NCBI GenBank assembly: GCA_031275735.1 | Contig: JAISOJ010000030.1 | Span: 1 to 34,809, forward strand | Reading direction: 5' to 3' | Length of the DNA: 34,809 nucleotides | From: Dysgonamonadaceae bacterium | GTDB taxonomy: Bacteria; Bacteroidota; Bacteroidia; Bacteroidales; Azobacteroidaceae | In this document: piece by piece, positions 9,325-17,755 of the stretch | Layout: each line of letters starts with the position of its first letter | Numbering within the stretch: the stretch's first letter is position 1 | Notes under the pieces: generated by a model | What the model was told of the DNA's origin: nothing | The model's database searches: none | Seen by the model: the letters and a program-made list of their open reading frames with translations, nothing else | Program-made: the position numbers and the translations under genes

Positions 9325-10059
9325 TTATTTCACTGTTTCGGCATACATGACAGATTCCTGCATGTAATCGAGGTAGATGCGCTCGAGATCGTCTTGGAGG
9401 AACTGTTCGCGTGTACGCAACATCACCAGGCGGCCTTCTTTCATGATTCCTACGCGGTCGGCAGCGGTTTTGGCGCGAAAAATGTCGTGTGTACACATCA
9501 GGATGGATTTTCCCTGATCGCGCAGTTTCATCAGCAGTTGCATCAGTTCGGCTGCCGATTTGGGGTCAAGGCCCGAAGTAGGCTCGTCGAGCAGGATGTT
9601 GGAAGTGTCCTTTATCATGGCAATGGCCAATCCTACTTTTTGCCGCATCCCTTTTGAGAAGGTTTTCAACTTTTTCTCGAAAGCGTCGTCTTGAAGTCCC
9701 ACGTTACGCATGGCGTCGTAATAGTTTTGCTTGGTGAGGTGGTTTTTACCTCCCAGCTTGGCAAAGAAGTCGAGATTCTGCCTTGCAGTAAAGTTTCCGT
9801 ACAGCATTACGTTTTCGGAAACATAGGAAACGTAGCGTTTGGTTTCCAACGGGTTTTTCATTACATCGACGCCGTCGATCAGGGCTTGACCCGAAGTAGG
9901 TTCGATAAAATTCAAAAACAGGTTGATGGTGGTGGTTTTACCTGCGCCGTTGGCACCCAGAAGGAAAAAGATTTCTCCCTGCGTGATTTCGAGGTTAAGG
10001 GCGTCCAATGCCAATTGTCCGTCTTCGTAGCGTTTCGTTAAATTAATTGCTTGTAACAT
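9325..10059 (-). CDS. ABC transporter ATP-binding protein
   Basis: The 244-residue nucleotide-binding subunit that powers the two permeases. All motifs are present: Walker A GANGAGKT (35-42), a signature FSKGMRQ (134-140; the non-LSGGQ form usual in ABC-2 exporters), Walker B ILLDEP (155-160) followed by TSGLDP, and the switch His191 in CTHD. It lies between the periplasmic protein and the permeases, which matches an exporter operon. The nearest general types are drug, gliding (GldA-like) and NosF-like ATPases; the sequence does not decide the cargo. Confidence 0.95.
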   Translation of the reverse strand: MLQAINLTKRYEDGQLALDALNLEITQGEIFFLLGANGAGKTTTINLFLNFIEPTSGQALIDGVDVMKNPLETKRYVSYVSENVMLYGNFTARQNLDFFAKLGGKNHLTKQNYYDAMRNVGLQDDAFEKKLKTFSKGMRQKVGLAIAMIKDTSNILLDEPTSGLDPKSAAELMQLLMKLRDQGKSILMCTHDIFRAKTAADRVGIMKEGRLVMLRTREQFLQDDLERIYLDYMQESVMYAETVK

Positions 10060-10122
10060 ATATTCTAAAAATTTAGTTGTTAATTATTCCTGTTTTTATT
10101 TGTGAATGACGCGAATTTTGTA

Positions 10123-10148
10123 GTAGAACAAGGCATGACTTGCCCTAC
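10123..10148. repeat. REP-like imperfect palindrome
   Basis: A 26-base imperfect palindrome starting GTAG and ending CTAC, with inner CAAG/CTTG and central CATG, in the 107-base gap between the periplasmic protein gene and the ATPase gene. It looks like the short palindromic repeats (REP/MITE type) scattered in many genomes. As a hairpin it could tune read-through or mRNA stability within the operon. Only one copy was noticed. Confidence 0.5.
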
Positions 10149-10166
10149 ATGCTACGTACTTTCCAT

Positions 10167-11690
10167 TTACCTGCGGCTAAGTTTGATTCCAAACCAGACT
10201 AATCCTCCGATTACTCCGACGAGCAGCAGGAGCAACAGCACCGTGCCGAATACCGATGTTTTAGCGTTCATTTGTATGCGGATCGTTTTGTCTTCGGTAT
10301 CTACCTTGCGGTTGTCGGCCAGGGCTTCGGTTTTGATTTTTACTTCTTGTGCGCCTACGCCGCTGTCTTGGGGGGGCCGGATGGTGACTTGTACGGAGAT
10401 TTCTTTTTCAGGATCGAGCGTACGGATCAGGTCGGGCGTGATGATGGCTATCCAGTTGATTGGACTGTCGGCGCTGATTTTGATGTTGTCGAGGCGTCGT
10501 GTACCGGCGTTACGAACGGTGAGATTCATCGTCACACTGTCGCCCGTCGATATTTCGTGATAGAGGTTGGTGGCCCGGACTTCGATTTTTCCCTTTCCGC
10601 GCGGCACAAGCTCCAGCAGTTCTCTGCCGCACGAAAGGGCTGCGAGTTGTTCGGACGTGAAGGTGGAGAGGTCTTTTCCGGCGATTTGATTGTATTGTTC
10701 GCCGGTGAACGTGAAGACGTGGAATTTTAGCGGTTGGTCGATGCGTATCCGTTCGTCGTCGCGATCGGGCAGGTACACGCGCAGGGACAGTTTTTTTGTG
10801 TTTACTCCTTGTGCAAATTTGATTTGCGATATTTTACTGTTGCTTTCATCCAAAAACTCGCAGGTGATTTGCTGCGGTAGCCCTGCGACCATTAGCCGGT
10901 AAACGTCGTCGGAAGTAGAGAAGCGTTCGAGGGTTAGTGCATAGGTGGCGCTCGAACTGAGGTCGGCTTCCTGCGAAAACTGCATCGAACTGATGTCAAT
11001 CACGTTGATACTTGCATCCTGTTTCAGGTAAACATTTTTTTCGCTTGTCCGACCGTTGTAGTTGAGCGAGACGCTCAGGTTTTCGGCATCCTTGAGGAGT
11101 TCGAAGTCAGCGGAAGCCTCCTGCCCGATTTCGATAGAAGGAATCTGGTATTCGTAAGGCGACCCGATGATGGTGTGATCGGCGATGTCTGCGAGCGAAA
11201 CGAAGATGTTATAGACTTTTCCGGCTCGCATTTCGGGTGTAAAGACGTCGAAATGTTCCTTAAACTGGTTCAGGTATTCTTCATTGCCTTCGAGGGTGCT
11301 CTTGAGGGTGATTTTGACACGACGTTCTCCGCCGACAGTCTGGTACTTTACTGCCCGTTCGATAATCACATAGGATTGTTGCGAAATCAGTTGCAGGATC
11401 AATTTCTGATAATCGACTTCGCGGCTCAGCAGGGCGTTTTTCGATTTGGTGTAGTCGTTTGCCGAGATCGCTTTTTCGTCGTAGAGCCGCGTATCATTTT
11501 CAAATTGCTGGCGGGCTACTTCGTAGTCGGCGCGCGCCTTTTTCAGGTCAAGCAGGATGGCCGCCTTGTTTGTTCCTTCGTTTTGTCCCTGAACCGCAAA
11601 GCATACGGCCAGTATCAGGGAGAAGATAATCGTGTTTCGTTGTATGAAACGTTTTAAGGCAGAATCTGCCGGGTGCAAAAAATGTATCAT
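10167..11690 (-). CDS. Membrane-anchored periplasmic protein with adaptor-like hairpin and NEW3-type domain
   Basis: A 507-residue protein between tolC and the ABC ATPase. Visible in order: a basic N-terminus and signal or anchor segment (about 14-36); a charged helical hairpin (about 45-104) with LYDEKAISANDY at its turn, very like the helical hairpin of HlyD/MacA/AcrA adaptors, including L69 and S76 at the spacing of the adaptor RLS motif (Arg is at 68 rather than 65); several beta-rich regions; a NEW3-like Ig-type domain (about 370-455, with RNAGTRRLDNIKISADSP); and a C-terminal membrane helix (about 481-503) with a basic tail. No lipoyl/barrel-sandwich domain is apparent. I infer an unusual adaptor linking the inner-membrane ABC complex to TolC. 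The NEW3 call is fair; the adaptor role is a hypothesis. Confidence 0.75.
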   Translation of the reverse strand: MIHFLHPADSALKRFIQRNTIIFSLILAVCFAVQGQNEGTNKAAILLDLKKARADYEVARQQFENDTRLYDEKAISANDYTKSKNALLSREVDYQKLILQLISQQSYVIIERAVKYQTVGGERRVKITLKSTLEGNEEYLNQFKEHFDVFTPEMRAGKVYNIFVSLADIADHTIIGSPYEYQIPSIEIGQEASADFELLKDAENLSVSLNYNGRTSEKNVYLKQDASINVIDISSMQFSQEADLSSSATYALTLERFSTSDDVYRLMVAGLPQQITCEFLDESNSKISQIKFAQGVNTKKLSLRVYLPDRDDERIRIDQPLKFHVFTFTGEQYNQIAGKDLSTFTSEQLAALSCGRELLELVPRGKGKIEVRATNLYHEISTGDSVTMNLTVRNAGTRRLDNIKISADSPINWIAIITPDLIRTLDPEKEISVQVTIRPPQDSGVGAQEVKIKTEALADNRKVDTEDKTIRIQMNAKTSVFGTVLLLLLLVGVIGGLVWFGIKLSRR

Positions 11691-11725
11691 TTTTTATTTA
11701 TTGATTTTAATTGATTGTATCCAAT

Positions 11726-13237
11726 TCATTTTTCTTCATTAATCCTGTAGCTTCTGTTGTTTTCGAAGTCCCACATGGTGCGTCGTTTCAAATCGGCCAG
11801 TGCAAGACGGTAAGTGATGTACGCGTCGATGAAGGCGAGCTGCACCTGCGAGAGCCGTTCCTGTTCCGTAGCCAATTCCTGACCGGAGAGGTCGCCATTT
11901 TCGAAGCGCAGGCGTGAGATGCGGTAGCTGTTTGTGGCGTTGTCCTTGTTTTTCTGGTTGATACGGAAGCGCTTTTCGGCTTCGTGTACTGTGCGGACAA
12001 TTTCGCGGATTTCCTTTACGATCAGGTTGTTTGTGTTTTCGAGTTTCAGTTGTTTTTCCTTCAGCCGGATGGTTTGACTTTTGACGATGTTGCGTCCGCG
12101 CCCCCAGTCGAGTATCGGTACGGTGAGTGTGAAGGTGATGCCGCGGTTGGGTGGACGCATCGCGAAGTTGTCGAACGACGAGCGGAAAAGTTCCTGTGCA
12201 TTGCCGGGTTGCGTACTAAGTCCCGTAAAATCGTAGTAGGCATAAATATTCCCCTTAATTTCGCGTTCCCGTTTGGCGCGGTCGATTTCTATTTGTTGCA
12301 GTTTGACGTCGTATTCTTCTTCTTTCACTTCCAAGCGATTGGCCAAGGCTTGTTCGATAGCGGTCGGCAGGTCTATCACTACGGGTTCAAAGTCCATTTC
12401 GGCAATGATGTCAATTTCCTCGTTCATGTCTATTCCGATTAGCAGTTTGAACTCATCTTTTTGGAGTTCGTATTCTCCAGCGCTTTCCGAGAGGTTGACA
12501 TCGCTTTGCAGGGCGTTGATTTCCGTCACCAGCAGGTCTCCTTCGGGGATGTTTCCGGTTTCGAACTTGAGTTTGGCAATGCGCAACGCTTCCTGTGCAT
12601 TGCGTAGCTGTTCTTCGTCGATTTGTTTTTTGTAAGCGGCCTTATAGACTTCGTAAAAACCTCGGGTGACGTTGTAAACAATGTCCATCTGCGTTCGGGT
12701 AAAAAACAGTTCCGCACGCTCGTACTGGTACTGGGCAACTTTCAGGTTTTCGCGCAACTTGTTTTTGGTGAACACGGGCTGGTCGAAAATTAATCCGAAT
12801 TGGCTGAATGCCTGTTTCCGCTTGAGGGTAGAATAATCCTGGGCGAAAGTAGTGCGGAGGTTTTCGTGATAGAGGTTGCCCGTCAAGGCGAGGTTTCCAC
12901 CGGTGGGCAGGACGTAGGTGAATTTCAGGTTTCCACCGAATTGTATGGAGCTTGTCGAGTTATAGACCGGCAGGTCGTCGGTTTGTTCGATGGCCGATAC
13001 CTGTTCGTTCCACGAGGGGGTAAAAAGGTTCAGATCCAATCTCGGCTTGAACTGCGCCTTGTAATAGAGGTATTCGTACTGCATGGCTTGGCGGTCTTCG
13101 TCGTTCAACTGCACTGTGTAGCTCTCGTGCAGCGCGATGTTAACCGCCTGTTCGATAGTGAGGGTCGTTTTTTGCTGTGCATGTAGCGGTTGTAACCATA
13201 TCAGTCCTAAAATGGGTAAAATAAGATCTATTTTCAT
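11726..13237 (-). CDS. TolC family outer-membrane efflux protein
   Basis: A 503-residue outer-membrane channel of the TolC/OEP type, a trimer that exports substrates across the outer membrane and periplasm. It has a signal peptide (residues 1-20, ending HA) and then LTIEQAVNIALHES, the usual start of the first OEP repeat. Two similar halves follow with long alternating helices; the phrases FYEVYKAAYKKQIDEEQLRNAQEALRIAKLKFETGNI and RISRLRFENGDLSGQELATEQERLSQVQLAFIDAYITYRLALADL are typical periplasmic barrel helices. It is first in the exporter operon, directly downstream of a sigma-54 promoter, with the periplasmic partner gene 35 bases after it. Confidence 0.95.
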   Translation of the reverse strand: MKIDLILPILGLIWLQPLHAQQKTTLTIEQAVNIALHESYTVQLNDEDRQAMQYEYLYYKAQFKPRLDLNLFTPSWNEQVSAIEQTDDLPVYNSTSSIQFGGNLKFTYVLPTGGNLALTGNLYHENLRTTFAQDYSTLKRKQAFSQFGLIFDQPVFTKNKLRENLKVAQYQYERAELFFTRTQMDIVYNVTRGFYEVYKAAYKKQIDEEQLRNAQEALRIAKLKFETGNIPEGDLLVTEINALQSDVNLSESAGEYELQKDEFKLLIGIDMNEEIDIIAEMDFEPVVIDLPTAIEQALANRLEVKEEEYDVKLQQIEIDRAKREREIKGNIYAYYDFTGLSTQPGNAQELFRSSFDNFAMRPPNRGITFTLTVPILDWGRGRNIVKSQTIRLKEKQLKLENTNNLIVKEIREIVRTVHEAEKRFRINQKNKDNATNSYRISRLRFENGDLSGQELATEQERLSQVQLAFIDAYITYRLALADLKRRTMWDFENNRSYRINEEK

Positions 13238-13266
13238 TTAAATGGTATTTTTACTTCAATATTACA

Positions 13267-13282
13267 GGCAAAAAATATGCCA
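13267..13282 (-). promoter_or_regulatory. Sigma-54 (-24/-12) promoter of the exporter operon
   Basis: On the minus strand the 16-mer TGGCATATTTTTTGCC keeps the invariant GG and GC with exactly 10 bases between them (consensus TGGCACGNNNNTTGCW). It lies 30 bases upstream of the tolC start, leaving room for a short leader. The gene directly upstream encodes a sigma-54 activator, so the match is supported by context. No TANNTTTG box was seen at a better place. Confidence 0.82.
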
Positions 13283-13349
13283 AACATCGTAAAATATTGA
13301 TATATAATATTTTAAAAATAAATCAAGATTAGTATTTTTTATAAAATCC

Positions 13350-13395
13350 GGTAAATAATTACCCATTCGGCTTAGTATTGGGTAAGTAGTTACCC
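13350..13395. promoter_or_regulatory. Tandem palindromic enhancer sites for the sigma-54 activator
   Basis: Two palindromes share the form GGTAA-N4-TTACC: 13350-13363 (spacer ATAA) and 13380-13395 (GGGTAA-GTAG-TTACCC). Their centres are 31 bases apart, close to three helical turns, so both face the same side of the DNA. They lie about 70-115 bases upstream of the -24 element, the classic enhancer position for NtrC-type activators. The protein encoded at 13404-14774 is the obvious candidate to bind them. Confidence 0.8.
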
Positions 13396-13403
13396 GTCTA
13401 ATT

Positions 13404-14774
13404 TCAGCGGTCTATACCATACTTCTTCATCTTATTAAAGAGCGTTTTCCTGCTGATATTCAATGCTTCGGAGGTTATCTTACGATTGTAATTATAACGT
13501 TTCAGGGTTTCTTCTATCAAGTTTTTCTCTGCCGCCGAGTTGATTTTATTGATGAGATTCGGTTCACTATCATCCAATAATTTCATTTCGGTGGACAGGG
13601 GATAAGTTTTGATTCGCATCGGCAACCGATCCACATCAATGACGTTGCCCTGCGATAGAATCATAGCGCTTTGTACGGCGTTTTCCAGATCGCGGATATT
13701 TCCCGGCCACTCATATTGTGTTAGCCTGTTGATTGCTTGTTGAGTAATACCGGTAACATTCAGATCCAGTATCTTGTTGTATTTTAATATAAAATGGTCG
13801 ATCAATCGCGGAATATCGTCGCGACGTTCACGCAAAGGAGGGACTTGTATGGTAAATACATTCAGGCGATAAAACAAATCCAAACGAAAAGTACCCTCTC
13901 CAACTTTTTCTTCCAAATTACAGTTGGTGGCAGCAATGATACGCACATCCACTGCGATGGATTTTTTGCCGCCCAAGCGGGCAATCGTCTTGTTTTCCAG
14001 CGCTCGCAACAATTTTACCTGTGCTTCTAACGGTAATTCGCCTATTTCGTCGAGGAAAAGCGTTCCGCCGTCGGCTTGTTCAAATGGTCCCCTGCGCATC
14101 TCCCGCGCATCGGTGAAAGCGCCTTTTTCGTGCCCAAACAATTCGCTTTCGACAAGCGGCAATGGTATCGCTCCGCAATTGACTGTTATGAATTGCTTGT
14201 TCGAGCGCGAACTGAAATTGTGTACGGAACGTGCAATCAATTCTTTACCTACCCCGCTTTCGCCCAGTATCAGCACAGTGGCTGAGGTAGCGGCAACTTT
14301 ATGTACCTGAGCCATTACCTGCTGCAATTGAGCGCTACTACCTATAATTTGTCCGAATGAATACGTTTCATTAAAGCATTCTTTCAGTCGGTTCAATTCG
14401 CCCGACATCCTTCTGTATTCGAGAGAGCGGCGTATAGTAAGCAACAGTTTATCGTTGTCGAACGGTTTTTCTATAAAATCGTATGCACCGTTCTTAATTG
14501 CATCCACCGCAAGAGAAATAGATCCGTGCGCAGTAACAATGATAACCACCGTTTCGGGATACTTGTCCTTTATTTGCTTGAGCGCTTCTACCCCCATCAT
14601 ATCCGGCATTCGCTGGTCCAACAGCGTTACATCCGGATGAAAACGTTCTACTTCCTCGACAGCTGATAATCCATTATCCACCGTCAATACTTCGTACCCT
14701 TCGTTCCGTAGTAAAAGGGCCATTATCTTCCTGATTTTAGCTTCATCATCCGCTATTAAAATGCGTACTTTCAT
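13404..14774 (-). CDS. Sigma-54-dependent NtrC-family response regulator
   Basis: A 456-residue activator with the standard three parts: receiver (1-120; acidic pocket D9/D10, phosphoacceptor D53, T80, K102), AAA+ domain (about 138-370) with Walker A GESGVGKE (170-177), GAFTDA loop (217-222; the sigma-54 contact, Asp replacing the second Gly of GAFTGA) and Walker B GTLFLDEIGE (236-245), and a Fis-type HTH at the C-terminus (KITSEALNISRKTLFNKMKKYGI). It would contact sigma-54 RNA polymerase in the cytoplasm after phosphorylation by the overlapping kinase gene. The next gene downstream, tolC, has a sigma-54 promoter and tandem palindromes, so this is probably its local activator. Confidence 0.96.
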   Translation of the reverse strand: MKVRILIADDEAKIRKIMALLLRNEGYEVLTVDNGLSAVEEVERFHPDVTLLDQRMPDMMGVEALKQIKDKYPETVVIIVTAHGSISLAVDAIKNGAYDFIEKPFDNDKLLLTIRRSLEYRRMSGELNRLKECFNETYSFGQIIGSSAQLQQVMAQVHKVAATSATVLILGESGVGKELIARSVHNFSSRSNKQFITVNCGAIPLPLVESELFGHEKGAFTDAREMRRGPFEQADGGTLFLDEIGELPLEAQVKLLRALENKTIARLGGKKSIAVDVRIIAATNCNLEEKVGEGTFRLDLFYRLNVFTIQVPPLRERRDDIPRLIDHFILKYNKILDLNVTGITQQAINRLTQYEWPGNIRDLENAVQSAMILSQGNVIDVDRLPMRIKTYPLSTEMKLLDDSEPNLINKINSAAEKNLIEETLKRYNYNRKITSEALNISRKTLFNKMKKYGIDR

Positions 14775-16047
14775 TAATTATATTGTTTAGTTTTTTTATC
14801 GCTTGAGGTAATTTTATCACCACCGTAACGCCTTTGCCGGGCAAGCTATTCACCTCCATTTCACCGCCGTGCCGGCTGATAATACCGTACGAAATGGGTA
14901 AACCAAGTCCTGTTCCATCTTTCTTGGTGGTGTAGAAAGGGTTAAAAATATTTTCGAGGTCGGCTTGTTCAATCCCTTTACCCGAATCTATTACGGAGAT
15001 CAGCAGGTAGCGCGACTGATAATCCGACGGACGTCTGGTTTCAATACTTAGCGTCAATCGTTTTTCCTCGCTGTCTTCCATAGCTTCCACTGCGTTGAGA
15101 ATGACGTTGAGAAATACCTGTTTCAATTGCGACACATCAGCAGTAACGACAGTGTCCTTGGCGCGAACATCAAGTTCTACGCCAATTTCTTGCCGGACAA
15201 TGGTATTATTAAGTAATACGAGCGTTTGCTGTAATAATTGTACAACATCCACTCGGACGACTTCCAGTTTGGATGGTTTGGATAACGACAGCAAGCCCTG
15301 TAATATTTTGTTGATGCAATCCACCTCTTCCATTAATTCGTTGACCATTTCCAACTTGTCCGGATCTTGCATTCCTTTACCCAGATACTGTATCGTGCTA
15401 CGGATGGCGGTTAGCGGATTGCGGATTTCATGCACTGCTCCCGCCGCCAATTGTCCCAGTACGGCTAGCCGGTCGGCGCGGTACATCTTCTTGATCCGTG
15501 CGCTTTGTTCTTCATAAAGGGAGGTGTTTTCGATGGCAAAAGCCACCTGATCAAACAACAGATTCAACAGGCTAATGTCTTGTTCGGAAAAATGTTGTCC
15601 GTCGGAACGTTTACCCAGCAGAACGAAGCCGCTGAGACGGTTCATCACTTTTAACGGGAAAACCAGTTCGATACCGCCTTTGCGGATCAAATCCCTTTCT
15701 TTGTCCGAAAGATAAGTCATTATACTCTCCGAACGGGAGACCTGAAAGCATGTCTCATTGATAGACAACCAGTGCGCCAATTTGCTGTGGATCGTAAAAT
15801 GTATATTTTGAAAGATATTATCGTTTTGTTTTTTCCCGACATAGGTGTATTTTTCCGTTTCGGAATCTAACAAAAAAATACCAATCCGTTCAATAAGAGA
15901 AACTTGTACAATTTTCGAAATAATATTGGTTATCAGCAAATCTTTGTCGACAATCAACATCAACGACCGATTAAATTCGGCAAGGAATATACGCAAAAAT
16001 TCCTGTTCGATCAATGATTTATATTGTTTCTTTTTAATTAAATTCAT
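14746..16047 (-). CDS. Cytoplasmic GAF-domain sensor histidine kinase
   Basis: A 433-residue kinase with no membrane segment. A GAF-like sensory domain covers about 20-175, a short coiled linker follows, then HisKA with His206 in GAVHEIRNPLTA, and the ATPase domain with N-box NVILNAVEAM (around N318), G1 DSGKGI (354-359), F-box FNPFYTTK (368-375) and G2 GTGLGL (378-383). It overlaps the regulator gene by 29 bases, a tight pair. The lack of membrane helices suggests an internal signal (ligand, redox or envelope stress relayed by another factor). The signal cannot be read from the sequence. Confidence 0.95.
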   Translation of the reverse strand: MNLIKKKQYKSLIEQEFLRIFLAEFNRSLMLIVDKDLLITNIISKIVQVSLIERIGIFLLDSETEKYTYVGKKQNDNIFQNIHFTIHSKLAHWLSINETCFQVSRSESIMTYLSDKERDLIRKGGIELVFPLKVMNRLSGFVLLGKRSDGQHFSEQDISLLNLLFDQVAFAIENTSLYEEQSARIKKMYRADRLAVLGQLAAGAVHEIRNPLTAIRSTIQYLGKGMQDPDKLEMVNELMEEVDCINKILQGLLSLSKPSKLEVVRVDVVQLLQQTLVLLNNTIVRQEIGVELDVRAKDTVVTADVSQLKQVFLNVILNAVEAMEDSEEKRLTLSIETRRPSDYQSRYLLISVIDSGKGIEQADLENIFNPFYTTKKDGTGLGLPISYGIISRHGGEMEVNSLPGKGVTVVIKLPQAIKKLNNIINESTHFNSG

Positions 16048-16069
16048 TTCACGCGATTTTTATCACTTA

Positions 16070-16077
16070 CAAAAGTA
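16070..16077 (-). promoter_or_regulatory. -7 box for the kinase-regulator pair
   Basis: TACTTTTG on the minus strand matches TANNTTTG, 22 bases upstream of the kinase start. It implies that the regulatory genes are made from a housekeeping promoter, while the exporter uses sigma-54. Confidence 0.5.
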
Positions 16078-16176
16078 ATGATTATATTGCAATATGTGAA
16101 TGAAAGATTTATATAAAAATATCGGATACGTTCATTTCGATTTGTGAAATCGTACCTTCCGATTAAAAATTTGGAT

Positions 16177-16184
16177 TACCTTTG
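16177..16184 (+). promoter_or_regulatory. -7 box for the HAD hydrolase gene
   Basis: TACCTTTG fits TANNTTTG, 26 bases before the ATG at 16211. No good -33 TTTG at 19-21 bases was seen. It is divergent from the kinase promoter. Confidence 0.5.
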
Positions 16185-16210
16185 TAAGTCTTTTAATAAA
16201 CAATGATGAA

Positions 16211-16831
16211 ATGAAAAATAATATTGCAGCGCTTTTCGATTTAGACGGAGTAATTATTGATACGGAATCACAATACGATATTTTTTGGCGTGAGATAGGT
16301 CAAAAATACCAATTAGGCATTGAAAATATCGAGCAATTCGTCAAAGGAACCACTCTTTCCAATATAATGTCAACTTACTTTAGTTATTTGCCTGTAAAAG
16401 AACAGGAAAAATTGGAAACCGTTCTTCGTAATTTTGAATTACAAATGGATATGATTCCGATTCCGGGCGCTCTGGAATTTTTAGCTGAATTAAAAAGAAG
16501 CGAAATCAAAATGGGATTAGTGACCAGCTCGGACGATGAAAAATTAGATTATATTTTCCGTTCGTTGCCTATCCGGACGTATTTCGATACATTGGTCACA
16601 GCCAACAGGGTTATAAAAGGGAAACCTGACCCTGCGTGTTACCTTTTGGCAGCCAGCGATCTGCATGTTCTTCCGGAAAATTGCTACGTGTTTGAAGATT
16701 CTTTCAATGGTATTGCCGCCGGTAATGCTGCCGGAATGAAAGTAATCGGTCTTTCCACAACCAATTCCACCGAAAGCATCCGCGATAAAGTAATAAAAGT
16801 AATACCGGATTTTCGGGGATTTTCGTTATAA
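16211..16831 (+). CDS. HAD-superfamily hydrolase, beta-phosphoglucomutase/phosphatase type
   Basis: A 206-residue cytoplasmic enzyme of HAD subfamily IA. Motif I is DLDGVIIDTE (nucleophile D10, acid/base D12), motif II TSS (about 105-107), motif III the KGKPDP segment (K138), and motif IV FEDSFNGIAA (E162/D163). A helical cap of about residues 16-80 follows motif I. Such proteins act on sugar phosphates, phosphoglycolate or similar small phosphates; the exact substrate cannot be told. It stands alone and is convergent with a broken regulator gene whose last frame runs into its 3' end. Confidence 0.92.
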   Translation: MKNNIAALFDLDGVIIDTESQYDIFWREIGQKYQLGIENIEQFVKGTTLSNIMSTYFSYLPVKEQEKLETVLRNFELQMDMIPIPGALEFLAELKRSEIKMGLVTSSDDEKLDYIFRSLPIRTYFDTLVTANRVIKGKPDPACYLLAASDLHVLPENCYVFEDSFNGIAAGNAAGMKVIGLSTTNSTESIRDKVIKVIPDFRGFSL

Positions 16832-17755
16832 CTATAATTTTATCTTGTCGAATCCTTTTTACAAAATCTGTAGGACTTTCGTTGTAATAATCTTTGAGAC
16901 ATTTGGCAAAATCAGAAGAGGTAGTAAAGCCGACGTCGTAAGCTACTTCTGAAATATTAGCTTCGGTAGTCGATAACAGGCGATAAGCTCTTCTTAATCG
17001 CATTATCCACAGCAATTCGTTAGGAGAATAGTTGGTGAGGGATTTTACTTTACGAAAGAGTTGGGTGCATGAAAGTCTGAGATGTCACCCCAAGTCTTCC
17101 AGATTCAATTCCGAATCTGAGAGGTTTTTCTCTATTAATCCCTTAATTTTCGAAAGGGAAGAACGGTCGATATCATTGCTTTCGCTGGCGATATTTTCAG
17201 AGAATAAATTTTCGCTGAACAATTCTTTCAACCGTTTCCGGCTTTCAATCGGATTAGCAACGCGAATCTCTAAAACATCCGAATTGAAAGGTTTGGTTAT
17301 ATAATCATCGGATCCGCTTTGAAGTCCGATAATTTGTTGTTCTTCTAATTAGCAGATAGTCAGTAATATAATTGGAATATGGATGGTCGAGAGCTCGATT
17401 TCAGTTTTTGGCGCAATTCGACGCCGTCCATTTTCGGCATCACCACATCGCTGATTATTATATTGGGAATGTGTTTCACTGCTTTGCGGAAACCTTCTTT
17501 TCCATCGATGGCCTCTAAAACGGTATATTGCTTGTCGTTCAATATCGTTTTTATGCAGGAACGAATATCAGGGTTGTCGTTCACAACCAAAACTGTACAG
17601 GTGTTTTCGCCTAAAGTTTCTTCATCGGAAAGTATTCCGTTACCAGCCATATTTTCATTTTGAAATAAATGCGTTCCATCTTCTCAATGTCTGCCTGCAT
17701 CGAAAAGTCTTCATTCGAAAAAACATTGAAATCGAAATGCAAACGCCATGTTTTC
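16830..17755 (-). pseudogene. Broken hybrid two-component regulator (receiver plus AraC HTH remnant)
   Basis: Pieces of one protein can be read in order on the minus strand: a linker (about 17755-17650), a receiver domain (about 17600-17400, TVLVVNDNPDIRSC, then IIISDVVMPKMDGVEL with the phosphoacceptor Asp), the receiver end (GLQSGSDDYITKPF) and an AraC-type HTH (ISEVAYDVGFTTSSDFAKCLKDYYNESPTDF). The frame is broken by a 1-base indel near 17400, a TAA at 17349-17351 and a TGA at 17085-17087 that probably replaced a Trp codon. The order receiver-AraC is that of Bacteroidetes hybrid two-component systems controlling polysaccharide loci. The sensor and kinase half is gone, replaced by phage DNA. 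Confidence 0.85.

Noticed and set aside
16066-16078. TTAC-AAAA-GTAA palindrome before the kinase gene as an operator
   Set aside because: It overlaps the -7 box, differs from the GGTAA-N4-TTACC sites and has no second copy nearby.
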